Program-made: the position numbers and the translations under genes
The notes under the pieces: model-generated
Database searches by the model: none
What the model was told of the DNA's origin: nothing
The model's input: only the letters and a program-made list of their open reading frames with translations
Part shown: piece by piece, positions 11,193 through 23,249 of the stretch
How positions within the stretch are numbered: position 1 is the stretch's first letter
Layout: each line of letters opens with the position of its first letter
Source: Orientallactaga sibirica
Taxonomy: Eukaryota; Chordata; Mammalia; Rodentia; Dipodidae
Assembly (NCBI GenBank): GCA_036365145.1
Contig: JAEOAD010000603.1
Location: 372,001 to 436,000 of the forward strand
Reading direction: 5' to 3'
DNA length: 64,000 bases

Positions 11193-12804
11193 AAACTGAA
11201 CCTATATTTTCTACTTACAGGCACTGACAGGGAAGATGATATGTGCACTGTTTTACAATGCCTTTTTGATGTGTTCTTCCTGTTCTGAATATTCCCTTTG
11301 TATTTTGAAATCAATAGTGCTGCAGAATTTTGCCTGCTCTTTAATATTTCAAAAGCCCTTTCCTCCATGCCCATCTTTATACCTAGAGTTTAGTAAGTCT
11401 TGACAACATCTTATATTCCAAATCTTCAAGTAATGCTTAGGATTTCAAAACTTTTTAGAAGGTGAGGCATTTAAAATGACAAACCATAGGCCACATAATT
11501 TCTAAAGAATTTGATGGATAAATTATTGATATTAGTTTGAATGTGAACAATGAATATCTAAAATATCTTTGATTGTTTTATTTTATTATACCAGTAATGT
11601 TAGGCAAAAAAAAAAAAAAAAAAAAAAAAAAAGCGTTTGTAAGGAAATGTGGATGAAGAAAAGTCATCAAGGAAATAAAGAATTGAGTGATTTCTACTTT
11701 TTTACTTTTGTGCTCAGTACTATCCTGCAGCCTACATGTATAAGACTATAGATAGTAAGTGCTTTTATGGATTTAAATAAAAGTCATTACTCACAAACAC
11801 TTGAATGGAAGCAAGAGTAAGCAATATGGCATATTAACTGTGGGTACATGACATTTAAAAGCAATCAGATTCATTTCTTTGACAATCACATCTACATGGG
11901 AAGTTATTATAATCCACTACTAAGAGAACTCAACTTAAGCAAATACTGCATTGTGAAATGAATCTGCTATATTTTGTACTTGTAAAATGTATTTGAACAT
12001 GTATTGATTCATTTAATCTTTATTGTGAGCTCAATAAATGTTCTGTATTTATTTCCCTCTTATCTATCGTTTTTTCTTTCTACTCTTTTCCTTCTCTTTC
12101 TCTTACTCTACCACTGAAATTATCCTTTCTTTATGTCATCTTAGGATTAAAGAAAGTCAAATGTGAGCATAAACTCTGACTTCTACCATGATGCTGAGGG
12201 CTTTTTTTATGGTATTGGGGGAAATTTAAGGATCACTCTTTATACTTTACCAGTGTACAAATGCCACCCAAATTTATATGCAAAAGGATCTGATACTATT
12301 TGTTTCAAAGTTTATCCAGACTTTTGAATATGAAAAATGCCAAGTACATGCTTGCTATTATGATTTATTAGTCTGTAATTCAAATGAATTCTTTTGAAAA
12401 ATGAAATCATCGTTGCTTGCATACATTTTATTTTTTATAATCTCCTTAACCCATCCCTATTTTATAGGCCTTTCTTGATTAAATGCCATAACAAATCAAC
12501 AAATCAAAACTTTCTGTTTGTCTTGTCAACCTTATGTGCATTAACTTTTTAGAGTATACCAACAGTTTTGAATTAGGCTCCAAATATTAAAAGTATATTT
12601 ATTTGTGAATCATAATTGAGGTATATTTGGCCTGTGGGGGACACCATGTGGATTTTTATCTGCTGGTTCCACTGGCTAGATAACATTCCAGTCATTCATT
12701 ACATAAAATAGATTTACACATTTATTCTGTGCCACACATGACTTGGGAACAAATCTGAATATAACCTTAAGTCTGTCAAAGGAGATAGAATTGTAGTAAT
12801 ATCT
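11193..12804. other. Intergenic DNA with one long A run
   Basis: A pure run of 27 A residues sits at 11606-11632. It could be the tail of an unrecognised retroposon, but the sequence before it matches nothing I know. The end of a MIR/L2-like sequence ('ctcaataaatgttctg') may lie near 12030. Confidence 0.4.
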
Positions 12805-13017
12805 AGAACTTTTCTGAGCACCTACTTATAACAATAGACACCTTACATATAAGGAATCATTTAGTCCTGACAACAAATGTCAGCTAAGGGAAATGGAAGC
12901 TTAGAGAGCTTAAGTAATGTGCCTGTCATTTGAGTCAGTACATGGTAGAGTAAGCTAAAAATCAGACTCAGATTTCTCTGAGGTTAACATTCATCTTTCC
13001 ACTATTCTATACTGCTT
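12805..13017 (-). repeat. MIR SINE
   Basis: Reverse MIR in order: 'gagcacctacttataaca', 'ccttacatataaggaatcat', 'gaagcttagagagcttaagt', 'atggtagagtaagctaaaa' and 'cactattctatactgcttc'. Nearly the full family length. Confidence 0.75.
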
Positions 13018-13714
13018 CATTAGTTAACAGATGATTTTGATTTGTTACATGCATGCAACCAAGGTAACTGATGTTTATGACTTCAATAACAGCCATGTCC
13101 CATTTATATTTGGTCCTAATTGTTCCCTCCTCTACTTCCTAATGTGGGCGATTGACAAACATAGAATGACACCTGCTGGAAGGTAGAGATATGCTTGAAC
13201 CGTTCTGTTCAAATGAGCTATTTCTGGCCAAGCATCAGGATCCTGGCACAGGAAAATTCATTAAAGGTAGTTTTTTTTACATCAAGAAAAAATATTATAG
13301 ATTGAGGAGTGGAAAAATTTTGATTCATGAATTGTCTTTATTACAATTAAATGGAATTCAGAGTGAAGAATTTAGAATCCTTCTCAAGTAAATTGTGGCT
13401 TGAGGTAACATTTCTCTTTTTATAGACTTTATGTCTTAGAAGAAAAAATGTTCTTTAAAGAAATTGTATCCTATGGCTGTATAAGATTGACATTCAAAAT
13501 ACATTTATTGAGTAGGTGATGCCTGCAGCATTGAGCATGTGTTTCTGAATCAGACTTCTGTGTAATGGTGGTGCTCATCCTATACTCTGGGAATTTCAAG
13601 GGACTTTACCAATAGCTGTATAGCCAGGAAGGTGAAACAGACACTTTTTCAAAGGATACGTTTGGTTTAGCAGGTCAAATGACTTGGAATCCCAATGTAC
13701 TGTGTGAAAGTATA
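13018..13714. other. Intergenic DNA, nothing recognised
   Basis: Contains a 66-codon frame (13191-13391) without any recognisable domain. I do not regard it as a gene. Confidence 0.35.
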
Positions 13715-13860
13715 TACTTTGGACTTTGGCTTTGTGGATTTAGGTTCTGGCTCTATCTTTTTTTTTTTTTTCTACACCTCTTTCCTTCATTTCATAAGAT
13801 GGGATTAATGGTTATCTTTTCTTCACTGTGGTAAAATGAGAGTTCTTGCATAGTAAAAGA
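13715..13860 (+). repeat. MIR fragment
   Basis: 'ctttggctttgtggatttag', 'gttctggctctatc', 'tttcataagatgggattaat' resemble the MIR core. A T run is embedded near 13758. Confidence 0.5.
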
Positions 13861-14381
13861 TTTTCTGTCACTATTATTTCACTTGGTGTTGAATAAGTGA
13901 CTAAACCAAAGCTTCCATTATCCAAGAAAGAGAAGTTTAGGGAAAAATGTATGGTCATATTACATGTGAAATTACTTCATTCCTGGTATATTGAGAGACA
14001 GAACCAAAATGATATTTATGTACATGATTTTTATTAGAGAAAGTATGGGTGTGAGAATATGGAGAGCTTAGTGGAGAAGGATAGGGGAGTCATCACAGTG
14101 CATTGGCATTAGGATTGGCAGTTATGTGGGAACGAGGGACTGTTGGTATGTGTGCCCTTGACTCTTGGGTGGTGTTAAGAGGAACAGGAAGACTGTGTGT
14201 CATAACTGTCAGTACAGAGGAGTCTGACTCCCAGGAGGGGACCTGCTTTTGTATCCTGGTCATATCCAGTAAACTACTGGAGGTAGCACGATGAATGAAG
14301 CTCCAGCGTTAACTGCATCATGGCTCAAATTCAATCACAGGACACCTTTGGTCAGTTATGTTCATTAGATTTTGAATTGTT
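13861..14381. other. Intergenic DNA, nothing recognised
   Basis: Somewhat G-rich between 14030 and 14300. A 63-codon frame lies there, with no family match. Confidence 0.35.
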
Positions 14382-14566
14382 TTTTAATAGTTTATTTATT
14401 TATTTGAGAGAGAATGGGTGTGCCAGGGGCTTCTAGCCACTGCAAACGAACTCTGGATGCATGTGCCACGTTGTGTATCTGGCTATATGTTGGAACTGGA
14501 AAATTGAACCTGAATCCTTTGGCTTTGCAGGTAAGTGCCTTAACCACCCATCCATCTCTCCAGCCA
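14382..14566 (-). mobile_element. DIP-type SINE, short variant
   Basis: The tail 'tttatttatttatttgagag' lies on the left and the head 'ccatccatctctccagcc' on the right. The flanks share 'attttgaatt' as a probable duplication. Confidence 0.85.
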
Positions 14567-15159
14567 TATATTTTGAATTCTTTTTAAAAATTTTTTTAAA
14601 TATATTTTATTTATTCATGTCAATATTTGTGCAAGACAGAAAGATAGTAAAGGAGCATGATGGCATACACATATAACTTGTGTATGAGACAGACTCCATT
14701 TTGTGCCACATGAGGAATAGAGAGAGTGCATCTGCAGTGACTAGGGGCATAGGCTCTGAACTGGGTTTCACTTGGGAGGATAGATGAGGCTTGATGTAGG
14801 AGGAGAGAGAAGTCTGTGTAAGACTGAGAATAACACAAGCTAAGGTTTAACAGAGAAATACAATACTCAAATAAGGAAACTAGGCTATCTGTATATATGT
14901 AAATGAGGGTGGCTGTGACTTTAGACTTGAGTAGGAAGATAGACATAATAGAAAAAGAGTCTGGGGCTAAGTTTTGGAGCCCTTTGATTATGGCTATTTT
15001 CATATGCAACCACAGAATGTTTTTAAAAAGAGTATCAGCCACATAGGTATTTTATGAACAGTGTTGTATGTAGCAAACAGAATACATTGAAAAATCATTC
15101 TGGAAGGTAAGCAGGATGGCCTACAAGTGAATAGAGCAGTATTGAACATTGATTAACAA
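14567..15159. other. Unassigned DNA with a 140-codon antisense frame
   Basis: The frame at 14620-15042 (minus) is long for this window but shows no domain, no periodicity that I can see and no splice-linked neighbour. I treat it as chance. Confidence 0.35.
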
Positions 15160-15590
15160 ATTTCTCTATAGTAAAGTGCAGAATCCTTAAGGTATATTCC
15201 AAGGAGTGGTACAACTGGTTTAGATGGTAAGTCTATTTTTTGCTCTTAGAAACCTGCACACTAATTTCTGTAATGGCTGCACCAGTTTACATTTCCACCA
15301 ACAGTGTATATGGTTCTTCTTTTCTCTTTAACCTCTCCAACATTTATTGCCATTTGATTTATTGAAAATAGCCATTCTGACAGGAGATGGAATCTCAAAG
15401 TAGTTTGTTGCACTTCCCTGATGATTATTGGCCATTTATATTTCTTTTTGGAGAATCTTTTTTCTGTTTTATAGATCATTATTTAATTGAGTTGTTTGAT
15501 TTCTTATTACTTAGTTTTTTGAGTTCTTTGTATATCTTAGTATCCTTTGGATAAGCCATATGGAAAGCTACTTCTTTTGTTAGTTAATTT
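15160..15590 (-). mobile_element. LINE-1 ORF2 3' region, inverted piece
   Basis: The plus strand reads as the complement of late ORF2: 'taatggctgcaccagtttac', 'atttccaccaacagtgtata', 'ttgccatttgatttattgaa', 'ttgagttctttgtatatctt'. It abuts a LINE-1 3' UTR in the opposite orientation, as expected for a 5'-inverted (twin-primed) insertion. Many substitutions show that it is old. Confidence 0.75.
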
Positions 15591-15599
15591 AAAAAATAT

Positions 15600-16640
15600 A
15601 AGTTAAAAAAGGAAGAGTGTGTGGGCAGAAGTACCCTGTAGAGCGTATAATGCTCCACCCAGGAGCCATAGAGTGTTACATAAAAATGTCAGTGCCAAGG
15701 CTGGATACCTCCCAGTGAGTTGTTGGTCAGTGAAACTTTAGAGGCCCCAAAACAATCTATGCTGTTGCCAATGCCTTTTGTTGCTCACCAGAACTAGATG
15801 GTATGGCCTTATTACTGAATACACTACATGCTTCACTTGCTCGACACTGAGAAATCAAGTTAGAGCTGAGCTGAGAGCCTCCTCCATGTTGACTAGTGTT
15901 CATAGTGCTGGAAAGTGCTATGTAGCCTATGGGAGAGAAAAGTCACTGACAGTCTTAACCACAAGTGGTCCATACAAGTTCTAAAAGTGGTCTGATAGGT
16001 AGGATGTGCCCACTAGTGCAATATTGACACTTCTGTTATGGAGGTAATCAACAGCTCTTAGATTTGATTTGAGGCCTGCTTCATGGGGGTATCTGATACT
16101 AAAAACCTAGTCAAAAGCCCATGGGTGGGAATGACATAAAACACAGGGGAGAGGGGCCACTACTGTTGTTTGTCTGCATGGATATTGTATGTCCACCAAA
16201 TTGCCCTGTAAGTAATCATATATTAGTGCTGATCTCAGTTTTTGTTAAAGAAGTTTCTCTTTCCAAATGGCAGTAACTATTAGGGAGACTCACAACTTGT
16301 CAAAGTGCTGAGAAGAAATAGCTGAGTGTTCAGCACTAAATTATACATCTCTATCATATACTCCAATGGCTCAGTCATTATAGAAGAGATGGAGAGAAGT
16401 ACTTTTGAAATGTTATTTTCAAAACAGAAATTGGTTGCTGTATTCACATCCTTGCGATACCTGTAGCTCCATGCACAAGAGCTATATAATATTGAGCCCA
16501 TCAACAGGTTGACCTGGACAAAAAGACATTAAAATAGAAGAAGGAATTGTAGGAAGTAAGAGAGAGTTCAGTGGTGGGGGATAAGGATGTGGGGATAAAG
16601 GATGGTGATGTGTGGGGATTATGTAATTTATTTTTAAATA
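15600..16640 (+). mobile_element. Old LINE-1 3' UTR (Lx-like)
   Basis: Contains blocks I associate with old rodent L1 (Lx) 3' ends: 'caaattgccctgtaagtaat', 'gatctcagtttttgttaaag', 'actattagggagactcacaa', 'gatggagagaagtac', 'tgcacaagagct'. It ends in an A/T-rich stretch with AAATAAAACT near 16636. The Lx assignment is from memory. Confidence 0.6.
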
Positions 16641-17237
16641 AAACTATTTATAATTACAAAATATTATTCCATTTGATCTTGGTGTGTTCTCAAGGCTATC
16701 TAAAGATAATGCATGCTCTCTTTCTATTTTTGTTTCTTCTTCCTCCATGTCTTAGGATATATTGTTTTGATGCCTTTAAGTTCCATTTATGGTAAAACTC
16801 AGATATGTGTCCACATTTTAGTAATGTCCCTAGATCTATAGAACTCATAGAACTTTGGATATAATAATATGGTAACATTTCAAGGACTCGAGTGACCTCC
16901 TCAATCAAAAAGACAGCTAGGCTGACAATTCTGAGCTGATTACAGAGAACCTGAGGTGTCCTCTGGGGAATGAGGAGAGTTGGCTTTGGAAGATGAGAGG
17001 AGAGCTGGCTCCATTGGGTGTACCTGTGAAGCTTCCCCAGGGCTTGGGCTGGTGGCAGGGAGTTTAACCCTTAAATTGAGGGCATGTTAAAGTGAAAAGG
17101 GACACATAAGCTGATATTGGGGGCCTGACTAGGTATGTCAGACAATAAAGATCATCAGACTGAGGCCTAAGAAGCAGATTCTGTGACCATCTGTGATGAG
17201 ATATTCTGCAAGGGTGAATATGAGCCAGTGGGTTAAG
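16641..17237. other. Intergenic DNA, nothing recognised
   Basis: A more GC-rich patch covers 16940-17240. No family or coding signal is seen. Confidence 0.35.
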
Positions 17238-17360
17238 AAGGCCAGCTCTCAGAGGCTGAAGCAGGTGAATCACGAGTTTGAGGACACTCTGGGCTATAGA
17301 GTAAGTTCACAGCCAGCTTGGGCTACATAGAGATAGTGTTTGAAAAAAAAAGAAGAAACA
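17238..17360 (+). mobile_element. B1-type SINE, 5'-truncated
   Basis: Starts inside the element: 'ctcagaggctgaagcaggtg', 'acgagtttgaggacactctg', 'cttgggctacatagagatag', then an A-rich tail merging with an ACAAAC/CA-rich stretch to 17420. Confidence 0.7.
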
Positions 17361-17617
17361 AAACAGAACTAACAAACAAACAAAAAACAAACAACACACA
17401 CATACATTCACATACACAGATCCAAAAACAATAGCAGAAAACAACCCCCTACATAGGTAGGGAGCAAAGAAGACTGGGAGTAATGGAAAACTGGGATGGA
17501 GTTGGGGGAATCAGGAGATCTCATTATTGTTACAGGAACTATAGCAAGGCAGATAATTAGAGTAACTGAGAAACTTTAGAACACGTAGTACTATAGACAT
17601 TAAAAATTCATAATTGT

Positions 17618-17812
17618 GGGGTTGGAGGTAGCTCCATGGTTAAAGGTATTTGCTTGAAAAGTCTGATGGCCCAGGTTCAAGTCCCTAGTACCCATGTAAA
17701 GCCAGATGTACAAAGAGGTGCCTGCTTCTGGAGTTTGTTTGCAGTGGCAAGATGCTCTGTTTCCTAAGGACTCTTTCTCTCAAATAAATAAATAAAAATA
17801 TTTTTTAAAACC
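17618..17812 (+). mobile_element. DIP-type SINE, diverged and shortened
   Basis: 'gtggggttggaggtagctcc', B box 'ggttcaagtcc', 'agccagatgtacaaagaggt', 'gcttctggagtttgtttgca', tail AAATAAATAAATAAAAAT. Part of the CT-rich segment is missing. Confidence 0.8.
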
Positions 17813-18804
17813 CTCAAAATTGTGAATATTGAGCAAAGCTCAGCCTCAAAATGTTTTACTTGATAGCATTCAAAGAAGAATTCTCAGAAATCTGAGCTTG
17901 GGTTTACTCTGACTATAAATGAAAGATGAATATAATAGTTAGAATTTCAGTGTCAAAATAAAATAACCTTTACAACTTTCTTCTATGATCAAAAAAGTGA
18001 AGAAATTTTCTTCACTAATTTGTCAGGGTCGAGAGTGGGAAGGTTTGAAATACTTAGCTAATTGCCAAAGTACACTTAGGCATTTTGCTTACATTGATGA
18101 AAAAACCTGAAACCTAGTTGATCAACATTTTCTATTCTAAAAGTATTTTCACGTTAGATTCGGGACAGTCTTAGTATATGTTCTGGTCAGGAGACCTCCC
18201 TACTAATACATAATTAGAAGTTCTGCCCTCATTACCTTGAAACTGACTTGCTTCTGGGTAAGTGTCTTTAGTTCTGTTCTTCCATTAGTGGTCTCAGTAA
18301 GCTCTTACATAGCACCAAGGGGAAATTTGCTTAAATCCAGCTCTGGGTTGGATTAGTTGATGTTGGGTCCCTCTGATCTCCTGCCAGATGTCTGTTCCCA
18401 GCTGGCAAAGCTCCCCGCCTCCTTTTCAGTGGTTGTTGTCAATGCTGAGCTTCCTGCCAGCAGGAGCTGGTCTTTTTGCAACAAGGGCAGCATGCCCTCA
18501 ATCAGCATTTAGATTCTTGTGTGAAGAATTCATGGATAAAGCTCCCCACTGCTTCTCATCTGCCTTCTGTTTTTGTAGTTTCCCAGACACCCCTGAATGA
18601 TTGGGCTTCTGTGTGTGGCCACTGGGGAGTAAGGGAAGGGAGGATTGATGACATAAGTTGGAGAGGTCACTTGGCATGGAGCCTGAATGTTCACCATAGC
18701 TATCCAAGTGTCAATAAGGGGACTTAAGGTGCTTGGCCCATGGCCTGGAATATTGAATTAGAAAAGGCCCTATGCCTTCAATGTTTTCCTTTGTCAGGAA
18801 CTAC
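17813..18804. other. Intergenic DNA with a GC-richer unique patch
   Basis: 18360-18720 is GC-richer than its surroundings and open in three frames over 69-83 codons. These frames overlap on both strands and none has a recognisable domain. It could be conserved non-coding DNA, but I cannot test that. Confidence 0.35.
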
Positions 18805-18870
18805 ATAGTACATGGTTAGACGTGCAGGCTCTAGAGACAGAGCCTGGTTACTGTGGGAGTTCCATCAGCC
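18805..18870 (+). repeat. MIR fragment
   Basis: 'catggttagacgtgcaggct' and 'ctagagacagagcctggtta' resemble the MIR head. Confidence 0.45.
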
Positions 18871-18969
18871 ACCATTCTCAGATAGAATAAGGATAGAATC
18901 ATTAACATAGACTTTTGGTAACACTGAACTAAGTGCATTGTCTTTATGTATTTCTATAAATATTAGAGA

Positions 18970-19128
18970 ATGCCTGCCTCCCTCTCTCTCTTCTTCCCTC
19001 CCTCCCACTTCCCCTTCCCTTCCCTCCCTTCCTTCCTTTTTACCTTTCCTCCTTTTTCTTTCCTTCCTTCTTTCCTCCCTTCCTCCCTCCCTCCCTTCCT
19101 TCCTTCCATCATTCCTTCCTTCCTTCCT
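18970..19128. repeat. Polypyrimidine (CTTCC/CCCTTC)n tract
   Basis: About 160 bases of nearly pure C+T on the plus strand, as CTTCC, CCCTCC and TTCC units. It abuts an ID-like SINE at 19129, and it may have grown from that element's A/G-rich tail. Confidence 0.9.
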
Positions 19129-19183
19129 AGTGGGAATTGAAACTAGAGCTAGAAATGGGCTCTCTCACTGAGCTATATAATTC
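19129..19183 (-). mobile_element. ID-like SINE fragment
   Basis: 'gggaattgaaactagagc' and 'ctctcactgagctatata' match the reverse of an ID-type tRNA-derived body. Confidence 0.55.
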
Positions 19184-19359
19184 TTTAAAAAACTAGGCTC
19201 ATGTGCCCCAGGCTGTGTGCCCTGAAATCTTGTATTGTTAGAGGTAATAAAATATTCTGCTTAAAAGGAGGGTACGATCTGTAGTTGCCACTTATTTGCG
19301 TTTAACATCATCAAATTTTATGCCAACCCTCTTTGTATTAACAGTGAACATGAATGTAG

Positions 19360-19570
19360 CACTTCCATTTGGTAGGTATAGTTCCAACCTACTCTACCTA
19401 CTTTATCTCAGTGTACTTCACAGCAATCTTGACAGCACATACATGTCATTATTACTATCATTACCATTTTTCTCATGAGGCAAGATACTATTGCCAAAGG
19501 TCTCACATGCAGAAGCACAACAAAAGTTTGAACCCAAGAGTCTGTGCTCTCTACTATAATCACATTGCCC
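19360..19570 (-). repeat. MIR SINE
   Basis: 'ctactttatctcagtgtact', 'tcattaccatttttctcatg', 'gaggcaagatactattgcca', 'aaggtctcacatgcagaag', 'gtttgaacccaagagtctg' read as reverse MIR from its 3' part through the core. Confidence 0.7.
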
Positions 19571-19589
19571 TTCAGGGAACCCCTCTTTA

Positions 19590-19740
19590 ATTCATCACAG
19601 TGATCTTATAAGGAGGTTATTAATAATAATAATTATTATTACTATTATTATGTTCATGGTAAAGAGGATGAAACTAAGATTTAGAAAAGTTAACCAAGTT
19701 GCCATTGTGCCAGGAGACACTTGGATTCAAACCAATTTTC
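19590..19740 (-). repeat. Second MIR with (AAT)n expansion
   Basis: 'cagtgatcttataaggaggt', 'gatgaaactaagatttagaa' and 'cttggattcaaacc' match reverse MIR. An ATT/AAT microsatellite (19618-19652) has expanded at the usual 'attattatcc' position. It lies in tandem with the MIR just upstream. Confidence 0.6.
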
Positions 19741-19835
19741 TAAAAACAGGATAAAATTAAGACCATCTGATAAATTCAAGTTAATTTGCTAAAAATATAG
19801 GATAAAATTAAGACCATCTGATATATGAATATCAT
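19741..19835. repeat. Local tandem duplication, 51-bp period
   Basis: 'ataaaattaagaccatctga' begins at 19751 and again at 19802, with partly conserved spacers ('ctaaaaacagg' and 'ctaaaaatatagg'). The second copy runs into unique DNA. Confidence 0.8.
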
Positions 19836-20566
19836 GAAGGTGGAAGACACCAGGAAGAAAGACAAAAGAAAAAATGTTTGCTATTAGAGAAACTGAAAAT
19901 TTTAAGATATAGAGATGATAGGAATGCTTAAGGACCTTCCAGAGAAGTATGTTTATAAAAATCACATCAAGAAATATTTCATTTTTAGATATGCTTTCTA
20001 TAGATCCAATTCTGTCTTCCAAGAAAGCACATTTCCTCAAAGAATATTTTAAAACACAGAAGATATGTTCAATGTTAGAATCAGTGAAAAAATTGAGTGA
20101 AAAATTGTATAAAATTGTATAACAACTTCTAGGTAAAAATATTCAGCCATATGGGCAGGTCCCTAGAAGGGAATGCAAAGAAATGAAACCACTTGCTTCG
20201 TTGAAGTGGTGAGATTATGAACTACAGTTGACTTTCTTCTAATGTTATTATCATTTGATAATTTAAAAAGATAATCTTACCATTTTGCTGTATGATATAT
20301 ACTTAATTTTCCTAGCCCAAGATCATGGGTCTAGTATACTAATGTGACCTCCAGTGTCTTCCTCCTTTAGTTACCGTGTACTTGATTACCAGATGCATAG
20401 GCCCCCAGTGACCCTTGTACATCTTTGACACTACATTTTTGCCGACATCATCTACTTGATTTATAGTTTTCAGTATTTTACATTGCTCATCTCCATATTT
20501 CTCACTAAAAAGTCTTGCCTTTCTAACCATGCCAGATGGCACTCTCTTGTGCCTTGAGATCTTTTA
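19836..20566. other. Intergenic DNA, nothing recognised
   Basis: AT-rich. Short frames only. Confidence 0.35.
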
Positions 20567-20784
20567 TAAAAAATTTTTTTTTTAATTTATTTGAGAGAGA
20601 GAGAGAGAAAGAGGGGGAAGAGAGAGAGAGTGAATGGGCAAGCAAGGGCCTGTAGCCACTGCAAAGGAACTTCAGATGCATGTGGCACCTTGTGCATCTG
20701 GTTTATGTGAATCCTAGGGAATCAAACATGGGTCCTTTGGCTTTGTAGGCAAGCACCTAAAACACTAAGTCATCTTGCCAGCCC
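20567..20784 (-). mobile_element. DIP-type SINE, short variant
   Basis: Tail 'tttaatttatttgagaga', an expanded GA-rich segment, 'gcctgtagccactgcaaagg', 'gcatgtggcaccttgtgcat', head 'taagtcatcttgccagccc'. It directly abuts the next B1 in the same orientation. Confidence 0.85.
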
Positions 20785-20789
20785 AAATT

Positions 20790-20955
20790 TGTTTTGTTTG
20801 TTTGCTTTTTTGGGGTGTAGGGTCTTTCTCTAGTGCAGGCTGACCTGGAATTCACTATTTAGTCCCAGGTTGGCCTCAAACTCAGAGTGATCCTCCTATC
20901 TTAGCCTCCCAAGTGCTGGGATTAAAGGTGTGTGACACCACAGCCAGCCAGCTTT
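20790..20955 (-). mobile_element. B1-type SINE
   Basis: 'ctgacctggaattcactatt', 'ggttggcctcaaactcagag' and 'aagtgctgggattaaaggtg', with a GTTT-type tail on the left and a T run after its head. The left boundary touches the DIP head. Confidence 0.85.
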
Positions 20956-20975
20956 TTTTTTTTTTTTTTTTGATA

Positions 20976-23080
20976 GCTGCTTTGACACATATGGCCTGTT
21001 ATGAATCATCTTCTCTGTCCTTTTAAACTGTAAACTTCTTGCAATCATGTTGTGTGCATGCTATCTTACAAATTACACAATTTACACTTGAGCTTTGTTG
21101 ACAGAAATAATGTGCTATGAAACAAGAAAACCTCTATTCATCTCAAGGTAAACCAAAAGAAGTATTTCCATCACTACCCTACATATTACCTTCAGATGTA
21201 AAAAGAAAATCCAAAATATTTGTGTAGCAGACTGAAATATAGGTCTAGCCCTACAATGAATTCATTGTAAACTGTATCTCTAAGTAATTTTCATTTATAA
21301 TTAGAATTAGAAATATAGTGTATAAAAGTATATGGGTCTATATATACAAAGGGTAAGTTTTATCATCCTAGATAGGACCAAACTCTGGTCAAGGATTTCT
21401 GGTACACTTCTGTGTTTGCTCTAGTCTTATGTAGAATTTTATTTTTAGTTTTATATTTTCATAAGCAACATCAGTACAATTTTGCCATGTGATTGTAAAA
21501 AATAATATAAAAGTCCATTGGCTACAGACAAGATCTTCCAGAGGGAAGAGTTGAGATAGATCAAGTAACATTCATGTCCTGTAAATCTGATGGTACAAGA
21601 AAAAGAGAACTGAAGAATAAAAATTAGAAATGATCAAATTATTTCCACTAATTTTATTGTTTGACTTTCCTTCAAATTTTTATGCAAACAAATGTGTCTT
21701 AGAATTATTTTTGCAATAAAAGGGAAAAATACACAGTTCTGTTTTATTACCAGATTTGATAGTATAAGTATTCATAAATTTTAAAAAATGTACTTTTAAT
21801 TTCTAAAGCTTTCTTCTTGCTCACAACTCAGGGTATTGATGACTTAGACCATCTGCCAGTTCAGTCTTAGCTTCCTCTTTCAACAAAATGCCTGGAATGC
21901 CTGTTTGATTTTCTCATCACTTATCCATCCTGAAAAGTCTGTCTCAAAGATGGAAAATAGAGATGACTCTCTCACTTCTTCAGTGAAGGAATCTAGATGG
22001 GTGCTGCCAGTTGAAGGGCATTGCACTTCTCTGAGATGTAATGAAAGCCATTCTTTGTATTTCACTTTAATGGGAAAATAAATGGTCCAAAGATTGAAAA
22101 ATAAATGACATTGAAAGAAAAAGGCAAGACCATTTAAAAGAAAGAAGAGATGTAAAAGGCAATGGTTAGGAATGTCCAATTGGAACAGTTTGTGGCAATC
22201 ATTGCTATTTTGACATTATTTACCAATTTCTATGGTCACATCAAAATAGATTTTGTATTACATAAAGTCCACTTTATGTGTAGATATTGCTTCTATACAC
22301 ACACTATCTTTGTGAAAGGATGAACTCTACAAGATTAGAAAATAGATGTCTATGTAAGTTTAGCCCACCAACAAATTTAATACTGTTCCAAAGACAAAAG
22401 AAAGTGGTTCATACTTAACATTTTGTTGAATATGCTTTATTTCTAGATTTCTACACATTTGAGGGTTCTCTAAACTTGAAGCCTGTGAGATTCTAGAGAA
22501 AAAGAATTTGTATTACTGTATATTTGATGTTCTAAGCTGAATAAGGAAAGGTAGTCTCTAAAGGAATTTCAAAGAAACAGTAGAAAAGGATGTTAATTTC
22601 CATGTAAATGTATTCAGAGGTCTAGGCTTTTCAGTTTTCCAAGGTGTGAGAATTAATTATCAGTTTGCAAGAGCAAAAATTATTCATGGTAAGAGCTATA
22701 GCAATCACAATCCTCTAAGTGTAAAATTCATGAAATTATTACTGAGCTGATTAAACTTGAACAAATCACCACTCTTTCTTTAGGTATATTGCAAACTTCT
22801 AAACATCTGATATTGCCCTTTGGCCTTGTTGTGAGCAGTATTGAAAGATTAGCATATGACTTTGAACTTACAGAGGAACATGTTGAATATGTTCTGGTTC
22901 CTAAGTAAAAACACATTGGAAGTGATGATTTTTTTTGTGATCCATTTTTCTGTTTTGAATTTTTAAGGGATTATTGAAGTGTTAATGGATAATATTACTA
23001 TTATTGTCACTGATGATCATTAATGTGTTCCTATGTATTAATCACAATGATCCCTATCTAGTGAAGCTCAAATGGATGAA
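20976..23080. other. 2.1-kb interval with no recognised repeat
   Basis: One of the longest repeat-free stretches. It has short frames only; the longest is 99 codons on the minus strand at 21880-22179, without a recognised domain. Runs such as 'tagtgtataaaagtatatgg' are simple AT-rich sequence. Confidence 0.45.
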
Positions 23081-23092
23081 ATCAAAGTCTAA

Positions 23093-23249
23093 GCAATGCC
23101 TTTAATCCCAGCACTCAGAAGGCAGAGGTATAGTATCATGGAGAGTTCAAAGCCACCCCGAGACTACATAGTGAATTCCAAGTCAGCCTGAGCTAGAGTG
23201 AGACCCTATCTCACAAAAACCAAAACCAAACAAAATCAAAAACAAAAAG
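23093..23249 (+). mobile_element. B1-type SINE, 5'-truncated
   Basis: Starts at 'atgcctttaatcccagcact' and continues 'gcctgagctagagtgagacc' and an A-rich CAAAACC tail. It is flanked by 'aaagtctaagca' and 'aaagcctaagca', a 12-bp duplication with one mismatch, so the truncation happened at insertion. Confidence 0.88.

Noticed and set aside
14620..15042. 140-codon open frame on the minus strand as a gene
   Set aside because: No recognisable domain, no supporting splice or promoter context, and composition like the neighbouring non-coding DNA.
21880..22179. 99-codon minus-strand frame as a possible exon
   Set aside because: No known domain and no clear splice sites; kept only as part of a repeat-poor interval.
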